In this document: positions 1 to 9,651 of the stretch, piece after piece
Layout: each line of letters begins with the position of its first letter
How positions within the stretch are numbered: position 1 is the stretch's first letter
Source of the DNA: Tessaracoccus palaemonis
GTDB lineage: Bacteria; Actinomycetota; Actinomycetes; Propionibacteriales; Propionibacteriaceae
Length of the DNA stretch: 64,000 nt
Assembly (NCBI RefSeq): GCF_019316905.1
Contig: NZ_CP079216.1
Location: forward strand, 1,426,001 to 1,490,000
Reading direction: 5' to 3'
The notes under the pieces: model-generated
What the model was told of the DNA's origin: nothing
The model's database searches: none
What the model saw: the letters and a program-made list of their open reading frames with translations, nothing else
Position numbers and translations under genes: made by a program

Positions 1-269
1 GCCTTCAGCAGCCCGGTGGCGTGGGCGCCCAGCCGGGTGAAGTCGGTGGTGCCCTTCTCCGCCCTGGTGAACTGCAGCTCACGGTTGGCCTCGCGCAGCT
101 GCACACGAAGCTGGCTGACCTTCATCTCGACCTCACGCACGTAGCTGTCGACGGTGTGCTTGTCGTAGCCGAGCATGGCGTGCGGGAAGCTACCCGCCGC
201 CGAGGCGCTCTCGTCGAACAGGTTGAGGCCCGTCTCCTCGGTCTCGAGGTCGCGCTGCGAATCAGTCAC
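1..269 (-). CDS. DivIVA domain-containing protein, partial (C-terminus outside window)
   Basis: The N-terminal 89 residues are visible and the rest runs off the left edge. It starts at a GTG (269) preceded by AAGGAG about 8 bases upstream. After an acidic, unstructured leader comes FPHAMLGYDKHTVDSYVREV, which has the feel of the DivIVA/Wag31 N-terminal membrane-binding motif (F..a..GYd...VD.fv), followed by a heptad-rich stretch (VEMKVSQLRVQLREANRELQ) predicted to form coiled coil. DivIVA-family proteins sit at curved membranes at poles and septa and organise cell-wall growth. Whether this is the main polar-growth DivIVA or a divergent relative cannot be judged from the fragment. Confidence 0.65.
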   Translation of the reverse strand, partial: MTDSQRDLETEETGLNLFDESASAAGSFPHAMLGYDKHTVDSYVREVEMKVSQLRVQLREANRELQFTRAEKGTTDFTRLGAHATGLLK

Positions 270-342
270 CAGTCCAGCTCCTTCAGGGATGAGTCCACCT
301 CCGAGGGTAGTCGGTGGGAACAGTAAAGCCAGAGATAACAGG

Positions 343-374
343 CGGGGCGCCGCGGCTTTCACCGCGGCGCCCCG
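343..374 (-). terminator. Rho-independent-type hairpin downstream of methylmalonyl-CoA epimerase
   Basis: Perfect 13-bp inverted repeat (343-355 with 362-374) with a 6-base loop CTTTCA. It lies 25 bases past the epimerase stop, so it should end that minus-strand transcript. No clear T-run follows, as is common in high-GC actinobacteria. Confidence 0.6.
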
Positions 375-398
375 TCATGTTCCCGGGAGTCGCCAGAC

Positions 399-848
399 TC
401 AGTGCTCCTCGGTCTCCTTGGGCAGCTCGACCAGCTCGAGCAGGACGCCGCGGGCGTCCTTCGGGTGGACGAAGTTGATGCGCGAGCCCGAGGTGCCGCG
501 GCGGGCCTCCGGGTACAGCAGGCGCATGCCGCGCTCCCTGAGGACGGCGCTGACGTGGTCGAGGTCCGCGACGCGGTAGGCCATCTGCTGGATGCCCTGT
601 CCGTTCTTCGCGAGGAACTTCGCGATGGTGGAGTCCTCGTTCAGCGGTGCGATCAGCTGGATGCGCGCGTTCTCGGCGAGCTGGTCGCCCGTGCCCATCA
701 TGGCCTCGGCCACGCCCTGCTCCTCGTTGACCTCGCGGTGCAGCTCGCGCCAGCCGAGGACTTCAGTGTGGAACTTGACGGCTTCGTCGAGGTCCGGGAC
801 GGCAAGGCCGACGTGATCAATGCAGATGAAAAGATCCGAATTCTCCAT
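399..848 (-). CDS. mce: methylmalonyl-CoA epimerase
   Basis: 149 residues, the full length of the vicinal-oxygen-chelate epimerase family that interconverts (R)- and (S)-methylmalonyl-CoA in the cytosol, linking methylmalonyl-CoA mutase to propionyl-CoA in propionate metabolism. Two betaalphabeta-beta-beta modules are seen. Expected metal ligands include His12 (CIDHVGLAVPDLDEA), Gln64 and Glu138 (LLELVE). The fourth ligand position, His in the Propionibacterium shermanii enzyme (from memory), is Gln here in GIQQMAYRV, near residue 88. The ATG at 848 gives the family-typical N-terminus; an upstream extension to 935 is unlike the family. It diverges from the small membrane gene at 938 and ends before a hairpin. 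Confidence 0.85.
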   Translation of the reverse strand: MENSDLFICIDHVGLAVPDLDEAVKFHTEVLGWRELHREVNEEQGVAEAMMGTGDQLAENARIQLIAPLNEDSTIAKFLAKNGQGIQQMAYRVADLDHVSAVLRERGMRLLYPEARRGTSGSRINFVHPKDARGVLLELVELPKETEEH

Positions 849-937
849 GTATCCAAGCTTCCCACACCGGCGCGTCCACTCGCCGCCGGGGGTGCTCTCA
901 GGCAGAATTGAGCGTCGACACCCTGAGGAGGGCAATC

Positions 938-1093
938 GTGCTCAACTGGATCAAGAAGCTCTTGCTCCTGCTCGTGGCGGCGTTCGTCATCTGGTACCTC
1001 GTCACCAGGCCGGAGGCCGCCGCCGAGGCGGTGCGTGCCTTCTTCGGGGCCTTCGAATCCTTCGTCCGCTTCTTCACGACGCTGGCAGGATAA
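938..1093 (+). CDS. small single-pass membrane protein
   Basis: 51 residues from a GTG at 938 with a strong GAGGAGG ribosome-binding site 6 bases upstream; the TTG at 908 is less likely. Residues 1-7 carry two lysines, followed by one hydrophobic helix (LLLLLVAAFVIWYLV) and a short amphipathic tail rich in Ala and Phe. Topology is probably one helix with the tail outside or on the membrane surface. It stops 5 bases before the PH-domain gene and is probably co-transcribed with it. I do not recognise the family. Confidence 0.6.
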   Translation: MLNWIKKLLLLLVAAFVIWYLVTRPEAAAEAVRAFFGAFESFVRFFTTLAG

Positions 1094-1098
1094 GTCCC

Positions 1099-1656
1099 GT
1101 GGGCGTCCTCGGGCGCTTCCTCGATCCGAACATCGAGGCCCACCTCCTCGATGTCGAGGGGGAGGTGGTCATCGACGAGGTGCGCAAGCACTGGGCGGCC
1201 ACCATCTGGTGGTACGCCCTGATGCTGCTGAGCATCCCCCTGTTCGTGTCGATGGTCTTCGCCCGCGGACTGTTCTGGGCGCCGATGTTGCTCGGGCTCG
1301 CCGCAGTCTCCGTCGGGGCCTGGAAGGTGCACGTCGCCCACATGGACCGGTTCGTCATCACGAACATGCGGGTCTTCCGGGTGCACGGGGTCTTCACCAC
1401 GCACCTGGCCACCATGCCGATGACCCGGATCCTCGACATCTCGATGATGCGCACGCTGTGGGGACACCTGCTCGGCTACGGCCACTTCGTGTTCGAGTCC
1501 GCGGCGCAGGACCAGGGGCTCCGCGACATCCGGTTCGTCGGCGACCCGGAGCGTCGCGACCTGACGATCCAGCGGGTGATCCAGCTGTCGGGCCTCAGGC
1601 AGACCATGAAGGTCGAGTCCTGGGTCCGTGACACGTCCTCGCCCGACGGCACCTAG
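1099..1656 (+). CDS. PH domain-containing membrane protein
   Basis: 185 residues. An N-terminal segment is followed by two adjacent hydrophobic helices (about residues 32-52 and 56-75) and then a bacterial PH-like (bPH2/YdbS-type) domain with FVITNMRVFRVHGVFTT, ATMPMTRILDISM and YGHFVFESAAQDQGLRDI, all characteristic of the actinobacterial branch of this family. Members are membrane-anchored and of unknown biochemical role. The GTG at 1099 is chosen because upstream in-frame sequence overlaps the preceding gene and looks non-coding. It is probably in one operon with the small membrane gene and converges on pgm, whose stop is 20 bases away. Confidence 0.75.
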   Translation: MGVLGRFLDPNIEAHLLDVEGEVVIDEVRKHWAATIWWYALMLLSIPLFVSMVFARGLFWAPMLLGLAAVSVGAWKVHVAHMDRFVITNMRVFRVHGVFTTHLATMPMTRILDISMMRTLWGHLLGYGHFVFESAAQDQGLRDIRFVGDPERRDLTIQRVIQLSGLRQTMKVESWVRDTSSPDGT

Positions 1657-1676
1657 AGGCGCCGCCGGGCACAGGG

Positions 1677-3299
1677 TCAGGCCAGGGCCCGGTCCACGAG
1701 TTCCCTGGCGGCGCTCTGCACCTCGGCCAGGTGGTCGGCGCCCTTCAGGGACTCGGCGTAGATCTTGTACTTGTCCTCGGTGCCGGACGGGCGCGCCGCG
1801 AACCAGGCGTTCTCGGTGGTCACCTTGATGCCGCCGATGGCCGCGTCGTTGCCGGGCGCGTGCGACAGGACCGCGGTGATCGGCTCGCCCGCCAGCTCCG
1901 TGACGGTGACGTCCGCCGAGCTCAGCCGCGCCAGCCGGGCCTTCTGCGCGCGGTCGGCGTCGGCGTCCACGCGGGCGTAGTAGGAGCGGCCGAACTCGGA
2001 CTCGAGGTCCGCGTAGTGCTGCGAGGGCGTGCGGCCGGTGACGGCGATGATCTCGCTGGCGAGCAGCGCGAGCAGGATGCCGTCCTTGTCGGTCGTCCAG
2101 GTGGAGCCGGCCAGCGTCAGGAACGAGGCGCCCGCCGACTCCTCGCCGCCGAAGCCGATGGACCCGTCGCTGAGCCCCGGCACGAACCACTTGAAGCCGA
2201 CGGGCACCTCGGCCCGGCGCCGCCCCAGCTTGGCCGCGACCTTGTCGATCAGCGAGCTGGAGACCAGCGTCTTGCCCACGCCGGCCTCGGGCGACCAGCC
2301 GGGGCGGTGCGAGAACAGGTAGTTGATCGCCACCGCCAGGTAGGCGTTGGGGTTCATCAGGCCGGCGTCGGGGGTCACGATGCCGTGCCGGTCGGAGTCC
2401 GCGTCGTTGCCGGTGGCCACCGTGTAGCGGTCCCTCTGCTGGACGAGAGACGCCATGGCGTCGGGGGAGCTGCAGTCCATGCGGATCTTGCCGTCGGTGT
2501 CGAGCGTCATGAACCGCCAGGTGGGGTCGACCGTCGGGTTGACGACCTCGATCGGGAGCCCCTGCTCTGCTAGGAACTGCCAGTACTGCACCGAGGCGCC
2601 GCCGAGCGGATCCGCGCCGTGGACCAGCCCGGACGCCTTGATCGCGTCGAGGTTCAGCACCTGCGACAGCTCATTGCAGTACGGCGTGCGGTAGTCGTAG
2701 CGGGTGATCTCGGAGGCGGCCCGCTCGTACGGCGTGCGGCGGATGGAGCGGTAGTCGCCGAGCAGCTCGTTGGCGCGGGCGGCGATCACCTTCGTCGCGT
2801 CGGTGTCGGCCGGTCCGCCGTTCGGCGGGTTGTACTTGAAGCCGCCGTCGCGCGGGGGGTTGTGGGACGGGGTGACGACGATGCCGTCGGCGCGGGGACC
2901 GGCGCCGAGGTTGTGTCGGATGATGGCCCGCGACACGGCCGGGGTGGGCGTGTACTCGTCGTCACGCTCGGCGAGCACCTCGACGCCGTGCGCGTGCAGC
3001 ACCTCGATCGCCGTCTTCCAGGCCGGGTAGCTCAGCGCGTGGGTGTCCTTGCCGATGAACAGCGGGCCTGTGGTGTTCTGCGCCGCGCGGTACTCGACGA
3101 TCGCCTGGGTGGTGGCGGCGATGTGCGCCTCGTTGAAGGCGGTGTCCAGCGAAGAGCCGCGGTGGCCGGAGGTGCCGAAGGTGACCTGCTGGTCCGGGTT
3201 GGCGGGATCGGGGACGCGATCGTAGTAGGCGGCGATGACCTCGTCGACGTCGATCAGATCGGATTCCTGAGCCGGAAGCCCGGCGCGCTCATGTGCCAT
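1677..3299 (-). CDS. pgm: phosphoglucomutase, alpha-D-glucose phosphate-specific
   Basis: 540 residues, the usual length of the Pgm family that interconverts glucose-1-phosphate and glucose-6-phosphate in the cytosol. Seen are FGTSGHRGSS near residue 41, the phosphoserine loop TPSHNPP (Ser145), the metal loop with NDADSDRHG, the sugar-binding GGEESAG and the C-terminal phosphate-binding RPSGTEDKYKIYAES. It supplies hexose phosphate for the alpha-glucan genes nearby on the same strand. The ATG at 3299 lies 6 bases after a TAGGAT -10 element and has no Shine-Dalgarno, so the message is probably leaderless. Confidence 0.95.
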   Translation of the reverse strand: MAHERAGLPAQESDLIDVDEVIAAYYDRVPDPANPDQQVTFGTSGHRGSSLDTAFNEAHIAATTQAIVEYRAAQNTTGPLFIGKDTHALSYPAWKTAIEVLHAHGVEVLAERDDEYTPTPAVSRAIIRHNLGAGPRADGIVVTPSHNPPRDGGFKYNPPNGGPADTDATKVIAARANELLGDYRSIRRTPYERAASEITRYDYRTPYCNELSQVLNLDAIKASGLVHGADPLGGASVQYWQFLAEQGLPIEVVNPTVDPTWRFMTLDTDGKIRMDCSSPDAMASLVQQRDRYTVATGNDADSDRHGIVTPDAGLMNPNAYLAVAINYLFSHRPGWSPEAGVGKTLVSSSLIDKVAAKLGRRRAEVPVGFKWFVPGLSDGSIGFGGEESAGASFLTLAGSTWTTDKDGILLALLASEIIAVTGRTPSQHYADLESEFGRSYYARVDADADRAQKARLARLSSADVTVTELAGEPITAVLSHAPGNDAAIGGIKVTTENAWFAARPSGTEDKYKIYAESLKGADHLAEVQSAARELVDRALA

Positions 3300-3305
3300 G
3301 CAGCA

Positions 3306-3311
3306 ATCCTA
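3306..3311 (-). promoter_or_regulatory. -10 element of pgm (leaderless start)
   Basis: TAGGAT on the minus strand, 6 bases before the pgm ATG. It matches the TAnnnT actinobacterial -10; no convincing -35 is seen. The implied transcription start falls at the start codon. Confidence 0.5.
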
Positions 3312-3373
3312 GTGGCGCCCTTCCTCGCGCGGGAAGGTAACGGCCCGTGCTTGAAGGGTGCCGACGCGGCGGC

Positions 3374-3379
3374 CAGAAT
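3374..3379 (+). promoter_or_regulatory. possible -10 element of the thioredoxin-fold/TPR gene
   Basis: CAGAAT, 7 bases before the ATG at 3387 and with no ribosome-binding site between. The same arrangement, CACAAT and 7 bases, precedes hisI, which supports a shared leaderless promoter form. Confidence 0.35.
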
Positions 3380-3386
3380 AGGGACC

Positions 3387-4286
3387 ATGACGCAAGCCAA
3401 CTTCTCACGTCCCGGGGCCGTCGACCTTTCCACGCTCTCCACCGCCGCGGGGCAGCACTCCGGCGCCAACTACGTGATGCCGCTGACGGAGGCCGAGTTC
3501 CAGGCAGTCGCGGCGCGCTCGATGCAGCATCCCGTGCTCGTCGAGTTCCACTCGTCGCGTGACCAGGCGGGGCAGGCCACGTCGGCCGCGCTCGCGGAGC
3601 TGGTCAACGCGGCCGACGGCCGCTTCCTGCTCGGCCGCGTCGACGTCGACGCGGAGCCGCGCCTGGCCCAGGGATTCGGGGTGCAGGCCGTCCCGACGGT
3701 CGTCGCCGTCATCGGGGGCCAGCTGGCGCCGCTGTTCCAGGGCACCAAGACCCGCGAGGAGATCGCCCAGGTGCTGGACCAGGTCGCGCAGGTGGCCGTC
3801 GGGAACGGCCTGACAGGGCGGGCGACGCCGGTCGACGGCCCGGCCGGGCCCGAGGGCGAAGCTGCTCCGGTGGCAGACCCGCGCTTCGCGAAGGCGGATG
3901 CGGCCCTCGAGGCCGGCGACTTTGCGGCGGCGCTGGCGGAGTTCGACACGCTGCTGGCCCAGACCCCGCACGACGCCGAGGTCATCGCGGGCCGGGCGCA
4001 GGCGGCGCTCCTGAACCGCAGCCTTGGCTTCGACGCGCAGGGCATCGTCGAGAAGGCCGCCGCCGGGCCGGGCGACGTGCCCGCGCAGCTCGACGCCGCC
4101 GACCTCGAGGTCATCAACGGCCGCTACGAGGAGGCCTTCGACCGGCTGCTCGGGCTGGCGGCCGAGGTCGGCCCCGACGAGAAGGACACCATCAGGGTCC
4201 GCCTGCTGGAGCTGTTCGAGGTGGTCGGGCGCACGGAGCAGGTCGTGCTCAAGGCACGCCGCCGACTCGCGACCGTCCTTTTCTGA
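3387..4286 (+). CDS. YbbN-like thioredoxin-fold/TPR protein lacking the CxxC
   Basis: 299 residues. About 31-140 form a thioredoxin fold (PVLVEFHSSR, VDVDAEPRLAQGFGVQAVPTVVAVIGGQ, with the cis-proline at AVPT). About 155-299 form a TPR-like helical tail (FAKADAALEAGDFAAALAEF). The layout is that of YbbN/CnoX co-chaperone-like proteins. The position where W-C-x-x-C should stand reads HSSRDQAGQ, so there are no redox cysteines, and a binding rather than thiol-exchange role is likely. The ATG at 3387 follows a possible leaderless -10. It converges on the membrane gene at 4324. Confidence 0.8.
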   Translation: MTQANFSRPGAVDLSTLSTAAGQHSGANYVMPLTEAEFQAVAARSMQHPVLVEFHSSRDQAGQATSAALAELVNAADGRFLLGRVDVDAEPRLAQGFGVQAVPTVVAVIGGQLAPLFQGTKTREEIAQVLDQVAQVAVGNGLTGRATPVDGPAGPEGEAAPVADPRFAKADAALEAGDFAAALAEFDTLLAQTPHDAEVIAGRAQAALLNRSLGFDAQGIVEKAAAGPGDVPAQLDAADLEVINGRYEEAFDRLLGLAAEVGPDEKDTIRVRLLELFEVVGRTEQVVLKARRRLATVLF

Positions 4287-4323
4287 CGTTCCTCGTCCCT
4301 GCTCAGCAACGCCTATCCGCTGG

Positions 4324-5637
4324 TCACCTCACTGCCGCACATGGAATTGTGGCTGTCCAGGACATTGCGACACCTTCCGGCGTGATCTGTACCACCACGG
4401 GATCCCCATTCGCGCCGTCAGCACACGCCAGACGCGCCTCCGAGACCGAGTCAGACCAGACCGGGCCTGCCGTATTCCATGGGTCGCCGCGAAAATCTGC
4501 TGCGATGCCCATCAGCAGTACCGCAGCGAGGAGGTAGGTCACCAACCGATTTCCCAGCGCCCAGGCGGCAAGGATCAGGGCTGGTGTCACGAGTAGGGCA
4601 AATGGCACGGAGTATCGAGATGGTTCAGCCGGCGTCCACCAGTCGGTGATCGCGATCGCCTGCATGTCGGCGAAGAAAAGCGTGCCCATGAGGAGCGCGC
4701 CGCCTGCAACACACAGCGTCACTATCGCTGGTCTGGCCTTCTGCGCATTGCCCGACCTGCGAGTCACAGCAATGATGAGCAGCGCGAGCGGGACCATGGC
4801 CACCACACAGGCCCCCGCCACGCCGGAGATACGAATCAGGATCTGCGACCCGGTCACCCCGAACGCCGTGACATCCAATCCCCTAACGAGTACCTGTACC
4901 AGTGCCTCCAGCAGGTTGTTCTGCAGCGCGCCGTCTGAGTCGATGGCTCGCTCGGAGGCGTTCATGGAAAAGAACTGAATGGCAGCGCCAACGCCATACG
5001 TGAGGCTCGGCACCCGTTCCCACCAGCCGCAGGCCCGCACCAATTGCCAGATGGCGAGGGGAGCGACGATCAGGCCGAGGGGATCGGTCATCACACACAG
5101 CGCGGCCACGACCGCAGCCGTGATTGTCACAGCCTTCCTGCGATAGCTCGTCAGTAGGATGATGACGAGGATGGCGTCGCAGAACCAGCGCAGGTTCGTG
5201 ACATTTCCCAACACCTCATGTTGACCGGCAGGGATGAAAATGAACACAGATGCGCAGGCCAGACCCCAGCGCCATGACTGTGTCAGCTTGGTGAAGAACG
5301 GCCATGCGAGCCACATGAATCCCATCCGGATGAGAGCCATGCTGACCGCGATTCCCCAGCTGGCCAGCTGCAGTGGAAGGGCCATCACCACGATTCCAAC
5401 GACAAGCCGGGCCATCACGTGCAGGTATCCGGAATAGGGCTCGAGCATCGCCATCCACCCTCGAGCGAGGAAGTCGCTCAGGAAAATGGTGCCGTCCTCT
5501 TTGTGGAGATGCAATGCAACCTGGCCCGTCAGCCTCGGCACGAGGAGGAAGATGAATCCGATCAATGAAACTGCCGCGGCATAGAAATGGGGGGGAGACG
5601 CTCCTAGCCTGTGCCTGGGGAGGGTGCTCAGATGCAT
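4324..5637 (-). CDS. polytopic membrane protein of unknown function, lower GC
   Basis: 437 residues with about ten to eleven hydrophobic helices, an extracytoplasmic-looking loop after the first (LHKEDGTIFLSDFLARGW) and a roughly 50-residue soluble C-terminus with Asp, Glu and Val strands. The general shape recalls GT-C-like glycosyltransferases or polymer-export membrane proteins, but I see no motif that secures this. Base composition is clearly lower in GC than both flanks, with frequent A/T third positions, suggesting acquisition by transfer. No Shine-Dalgarno or TAnnnT is evident before the ATG at 5637. It stands alone between a convergent gene and the Nudix operon. Confidence 0.65.
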   Translation of the reverse strand: MHLSTLPRHRLGASPPHFYAAAVSLIGFIFLLVPRLTGQVALHLHKEDGTIFLSDFLARGWMAMLEPYSGYLHVMARLVVGIVVMALPLQLASWGIAVSMALIRMGFMWLAWPFFTKLTQSWRWGLACASVFIFIPAGQHEVLGNVTNLRWFCDAILVIILLTSYRRKAVTITAAVVAALCVMTDPLGLIVAPLAIWQLVRACGWWERVPSLTYGVGAAIQFFSMNASERAIDSDGALQNNLLEALVQVLVRGLDVTAFGVTGSQILIRISGVAGACVVAMVPLALLIIAVTRRSGNAQKARPAIVTLCVAGGALLMGTLFFADMQAIAITDWWTPAEPSRYSVPFALLVTPALILAAWALGNRLVTYLLAAVLLMGIAADFRGDPWNTAGPVWSDSVSEARLACADGANGDPVVVQITPEGVAMSWTATIPCAAVR

Positions 5638-5801
5638 GCGACAAGTTTCTCATGGAGTGAATCGCTGATTCCTCCGGCCCGTCAGTTGAGCCCGCTGGCA
5701 CCGTGCACCCAACGCCGATGTGGCCGTCCTGACTCGCGAGAGTGAGGCTGCTCATTCTCACCGGCCAGCCTCCCGAGTGGTCGGACGCCGCAGCCGCTCG
5801 G

Positions 5802-6577
5802 CTAGGTTCCCACCGGGTAGCCGGCCTCCGAATAGCCCCGGCCGCCTTCCAGCAGCCAGGTGATGCGTCGGAAGGACAGCTCCGTGACGAACTCGCCGAT
5901 CTCATGGGGCGCCACCCAGTGCACGTCTCGGATCTCGTGGTCGGAGGCGGCGATGGTCGCGACCGTCACGGCGTCGAGGACCCCGCCGTCGAAGATGAAC
6001 TCCACCGCGTCGGACCAGCCGAGGTACGGCGGCATCCAGTCCGCGATGAGCGGCTGGCCGAGCGCGACCTCGAGGCCGAGCTCCTCCTCGACCTCCCGCT
6101 CGGCGCCGGCCCTGGGCGACTCGCCCCGCTCCACGACGCCGCCAGGCAGCTCCCAGTCCTGTTTGTACGTGGTCTCCAGGAGCAGCACTCGGCCCTCCTC
6201 GTCGCGGAACAGCACGTGCGCGATGAGGCGCTTGGTGGGCAGGATCGAGTCGAGCATGCCGGAGAACCCGTGCTCGCCGTAGACGGTGTCGACCGCCAGC
6301 CGGGAGTAGACGAGCACATCCCGGAAGACGCCCGGTTCCGGCTCGATGGCTGACCTCAGCCGCCCCTCGAGCCGGAACCCGCAGCGGTGCAACGCCGTGC
6401 GCGCGGTAGCGTCCCAGTCGGGCAACTCCACCTGCAGGCGCCTCAGGTCGTGGGCAATGATCGCGTCGTCCGCGGCGAGCGACACCGCTCGCTGTAGGGT
6501 CTCGGCGTCGACGCTCTGCTGCTCCCAGCGGAGCCGACCGACACCGTCGGCGATGTCCACCTCGACCTTGAAGTCGC

Positions 6578-6581
<4 letters not shown>
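5802..6581 (-). CDS. Nudix hydrolase with N-terminal GNAT-like remnant
   Basis: 259 residues. The first ~100 resemble the second half of a GNAT acetyltransferase (TARTALHRCGFRLEGRLRS, FRDVLVYSRLA). Residues ~120-245 are a Nudix domain with a complete box: GGVVERGESPRAGAEREV followed by EEELGLEV (GX5EX7REUXEEXGU). Nudix enzymes hydrolyse nucleoside diphosphates linked to another moiety; substrate is unknown here. The GTG start at 6581 overlaps the glgB stop by 4 bases (GTGA), so it is translationally coupled and is the last gene of the glgE-mak-glgB operon. Cleavage of a nucleotide sugar is a possible but unproven role. Confidence 0.8.
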
Positions 6582-8475
<1,894 letters not shown>

Positions 8476-8476
<1 letters not shown>

Positions 8477-9651
8477 CATGAGCTCCTTTGTGGAAGTGCT
8501 GCCAGAAAATCTATCGGCACCCGCACCAGGTGTGGGCGGAATCGTGACTCGTAGGACACTTCGTATCCGGCCTTGTCCGTCTCGTACGCGGCGAGCACCG
8601 GATCGGGGCGGGCCGGGTCGAGGCCGTAGCCGGTGAGGAACGCGTCGCGGGCGGCGGTGAGCCACCCGTCGGGTGCCTCCTCCATGACCGAGGCGTAGCG
8701 CAGGGAACGGAGCATGCCTGCCACGTCGCGCAGCGGGGAGTCGGGGAGCCGTCGATCGGCCATCGGTCTGAGGGGCTCTCCCTCGAAGTCGACGTAGACC
8801 CAGCGCCCCTGAGTGAGCAGCACCTGCCCGAGGTGACAGTCGCCGTGGATCCGCTGCGCCGGCAGGTCGCCCGGGGGGACGGCGTCGAAAACAGCTGCCG
8901 CCGCGTCCGCGAAGGGACCCACAGCCGGCTGCTGTCCGACGACGTCGGCGAAGCGTGCGCGGAAGGCCGCCGCGAGCTCCGCACCCGACAGCGTGCCCGT
9001 ACCGAGGCGTTCGGCAAGGGCCTCGTGCAGCCGGGCAAGGGCGGCGCCCGCGGCGCGGGCGTGGTCGGAGAAGTCCGCCCGGGCGGCGGCGTGGCGACGC
9101 GCCAGCTCGAAGCCGTCTGTCGGGTCCTGCAGGCACTCGAGGAACACGGCGAGGTCGGTGTCGCCGACGCTCCACGTGCCGTAGAGCTCTGCGACGGTAC
9201 CGGTCCCGGCGAGCGCGCGGTGCAACTCGACGTCGACATTGCGTCCCGGCTCGAGGCGCCGGAAGACCTTGGCGAGCAGGGTCGTGCCGAAGAACACGGT
9301 CGTGTTCGACTGCTCGCCGGAGAACCGGCGGGCGCCAAGCCCCTCCGGGATCTGCCGGAATGCCTCGAAGCCGGGAGCGCCGGCGCGGAGCGCGTCCAGC
9401 AGTAACCCCGCCTCGTCGCACGCGTCGACGAAGCTGCCGTCAGGGTCGATGCGCAGCGGAATGAGGAACCGGTCCACGCGGCCGTCGGGATAGGAGACGA
9501 GGAGGACCGCCGGGCGCAGACCCGGGCCGGGACCGGGACGCACGACCCAGTCTCCGAGTTCGACCCCCGCGGGAGTGCCGGCGCGGCCTGAGAACCAGCG
9601 CTGCGTCGAGGCAAGCTCGAACAGGGCGGTGGTCAGGTCGTCGTGGTTCAC
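8476..9651 (-). CDS. mak: maltokinase (Pep2/Mak)
   Basis: 391 residues with a eukaryotic-protein-kinase-like fold. It phosphorylates maltose with ATP to alpha-maltose-1-phosphate, the donor for GlgE. Seen are the N-terminal cap (STQRWFSGRAG), a lysine-bearing N-lobe strand (LLAKVFRRLEPGRNVDVEL), the catalytic loop RIHGDCHLGQVLL and the metal-binding VYVDFEGEPLRPM, all Mak signatures. In many actinobacteria it is fused to trehalose synthase TreS; here it is free-standing and treS is not in the window. The GTG start overlaps the glgE stop by 4 bases and its own stop overlaps glgB, so the three are coupled. Confidence 0.93.

Noticed and set aside
908-937. Upstream TTG start for the small membrane protein
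   Set aside because: The GTG at 938 has GAGGAGG at ideal spacing and the extra 10 residues are not hydrophobic or conserved-looking.
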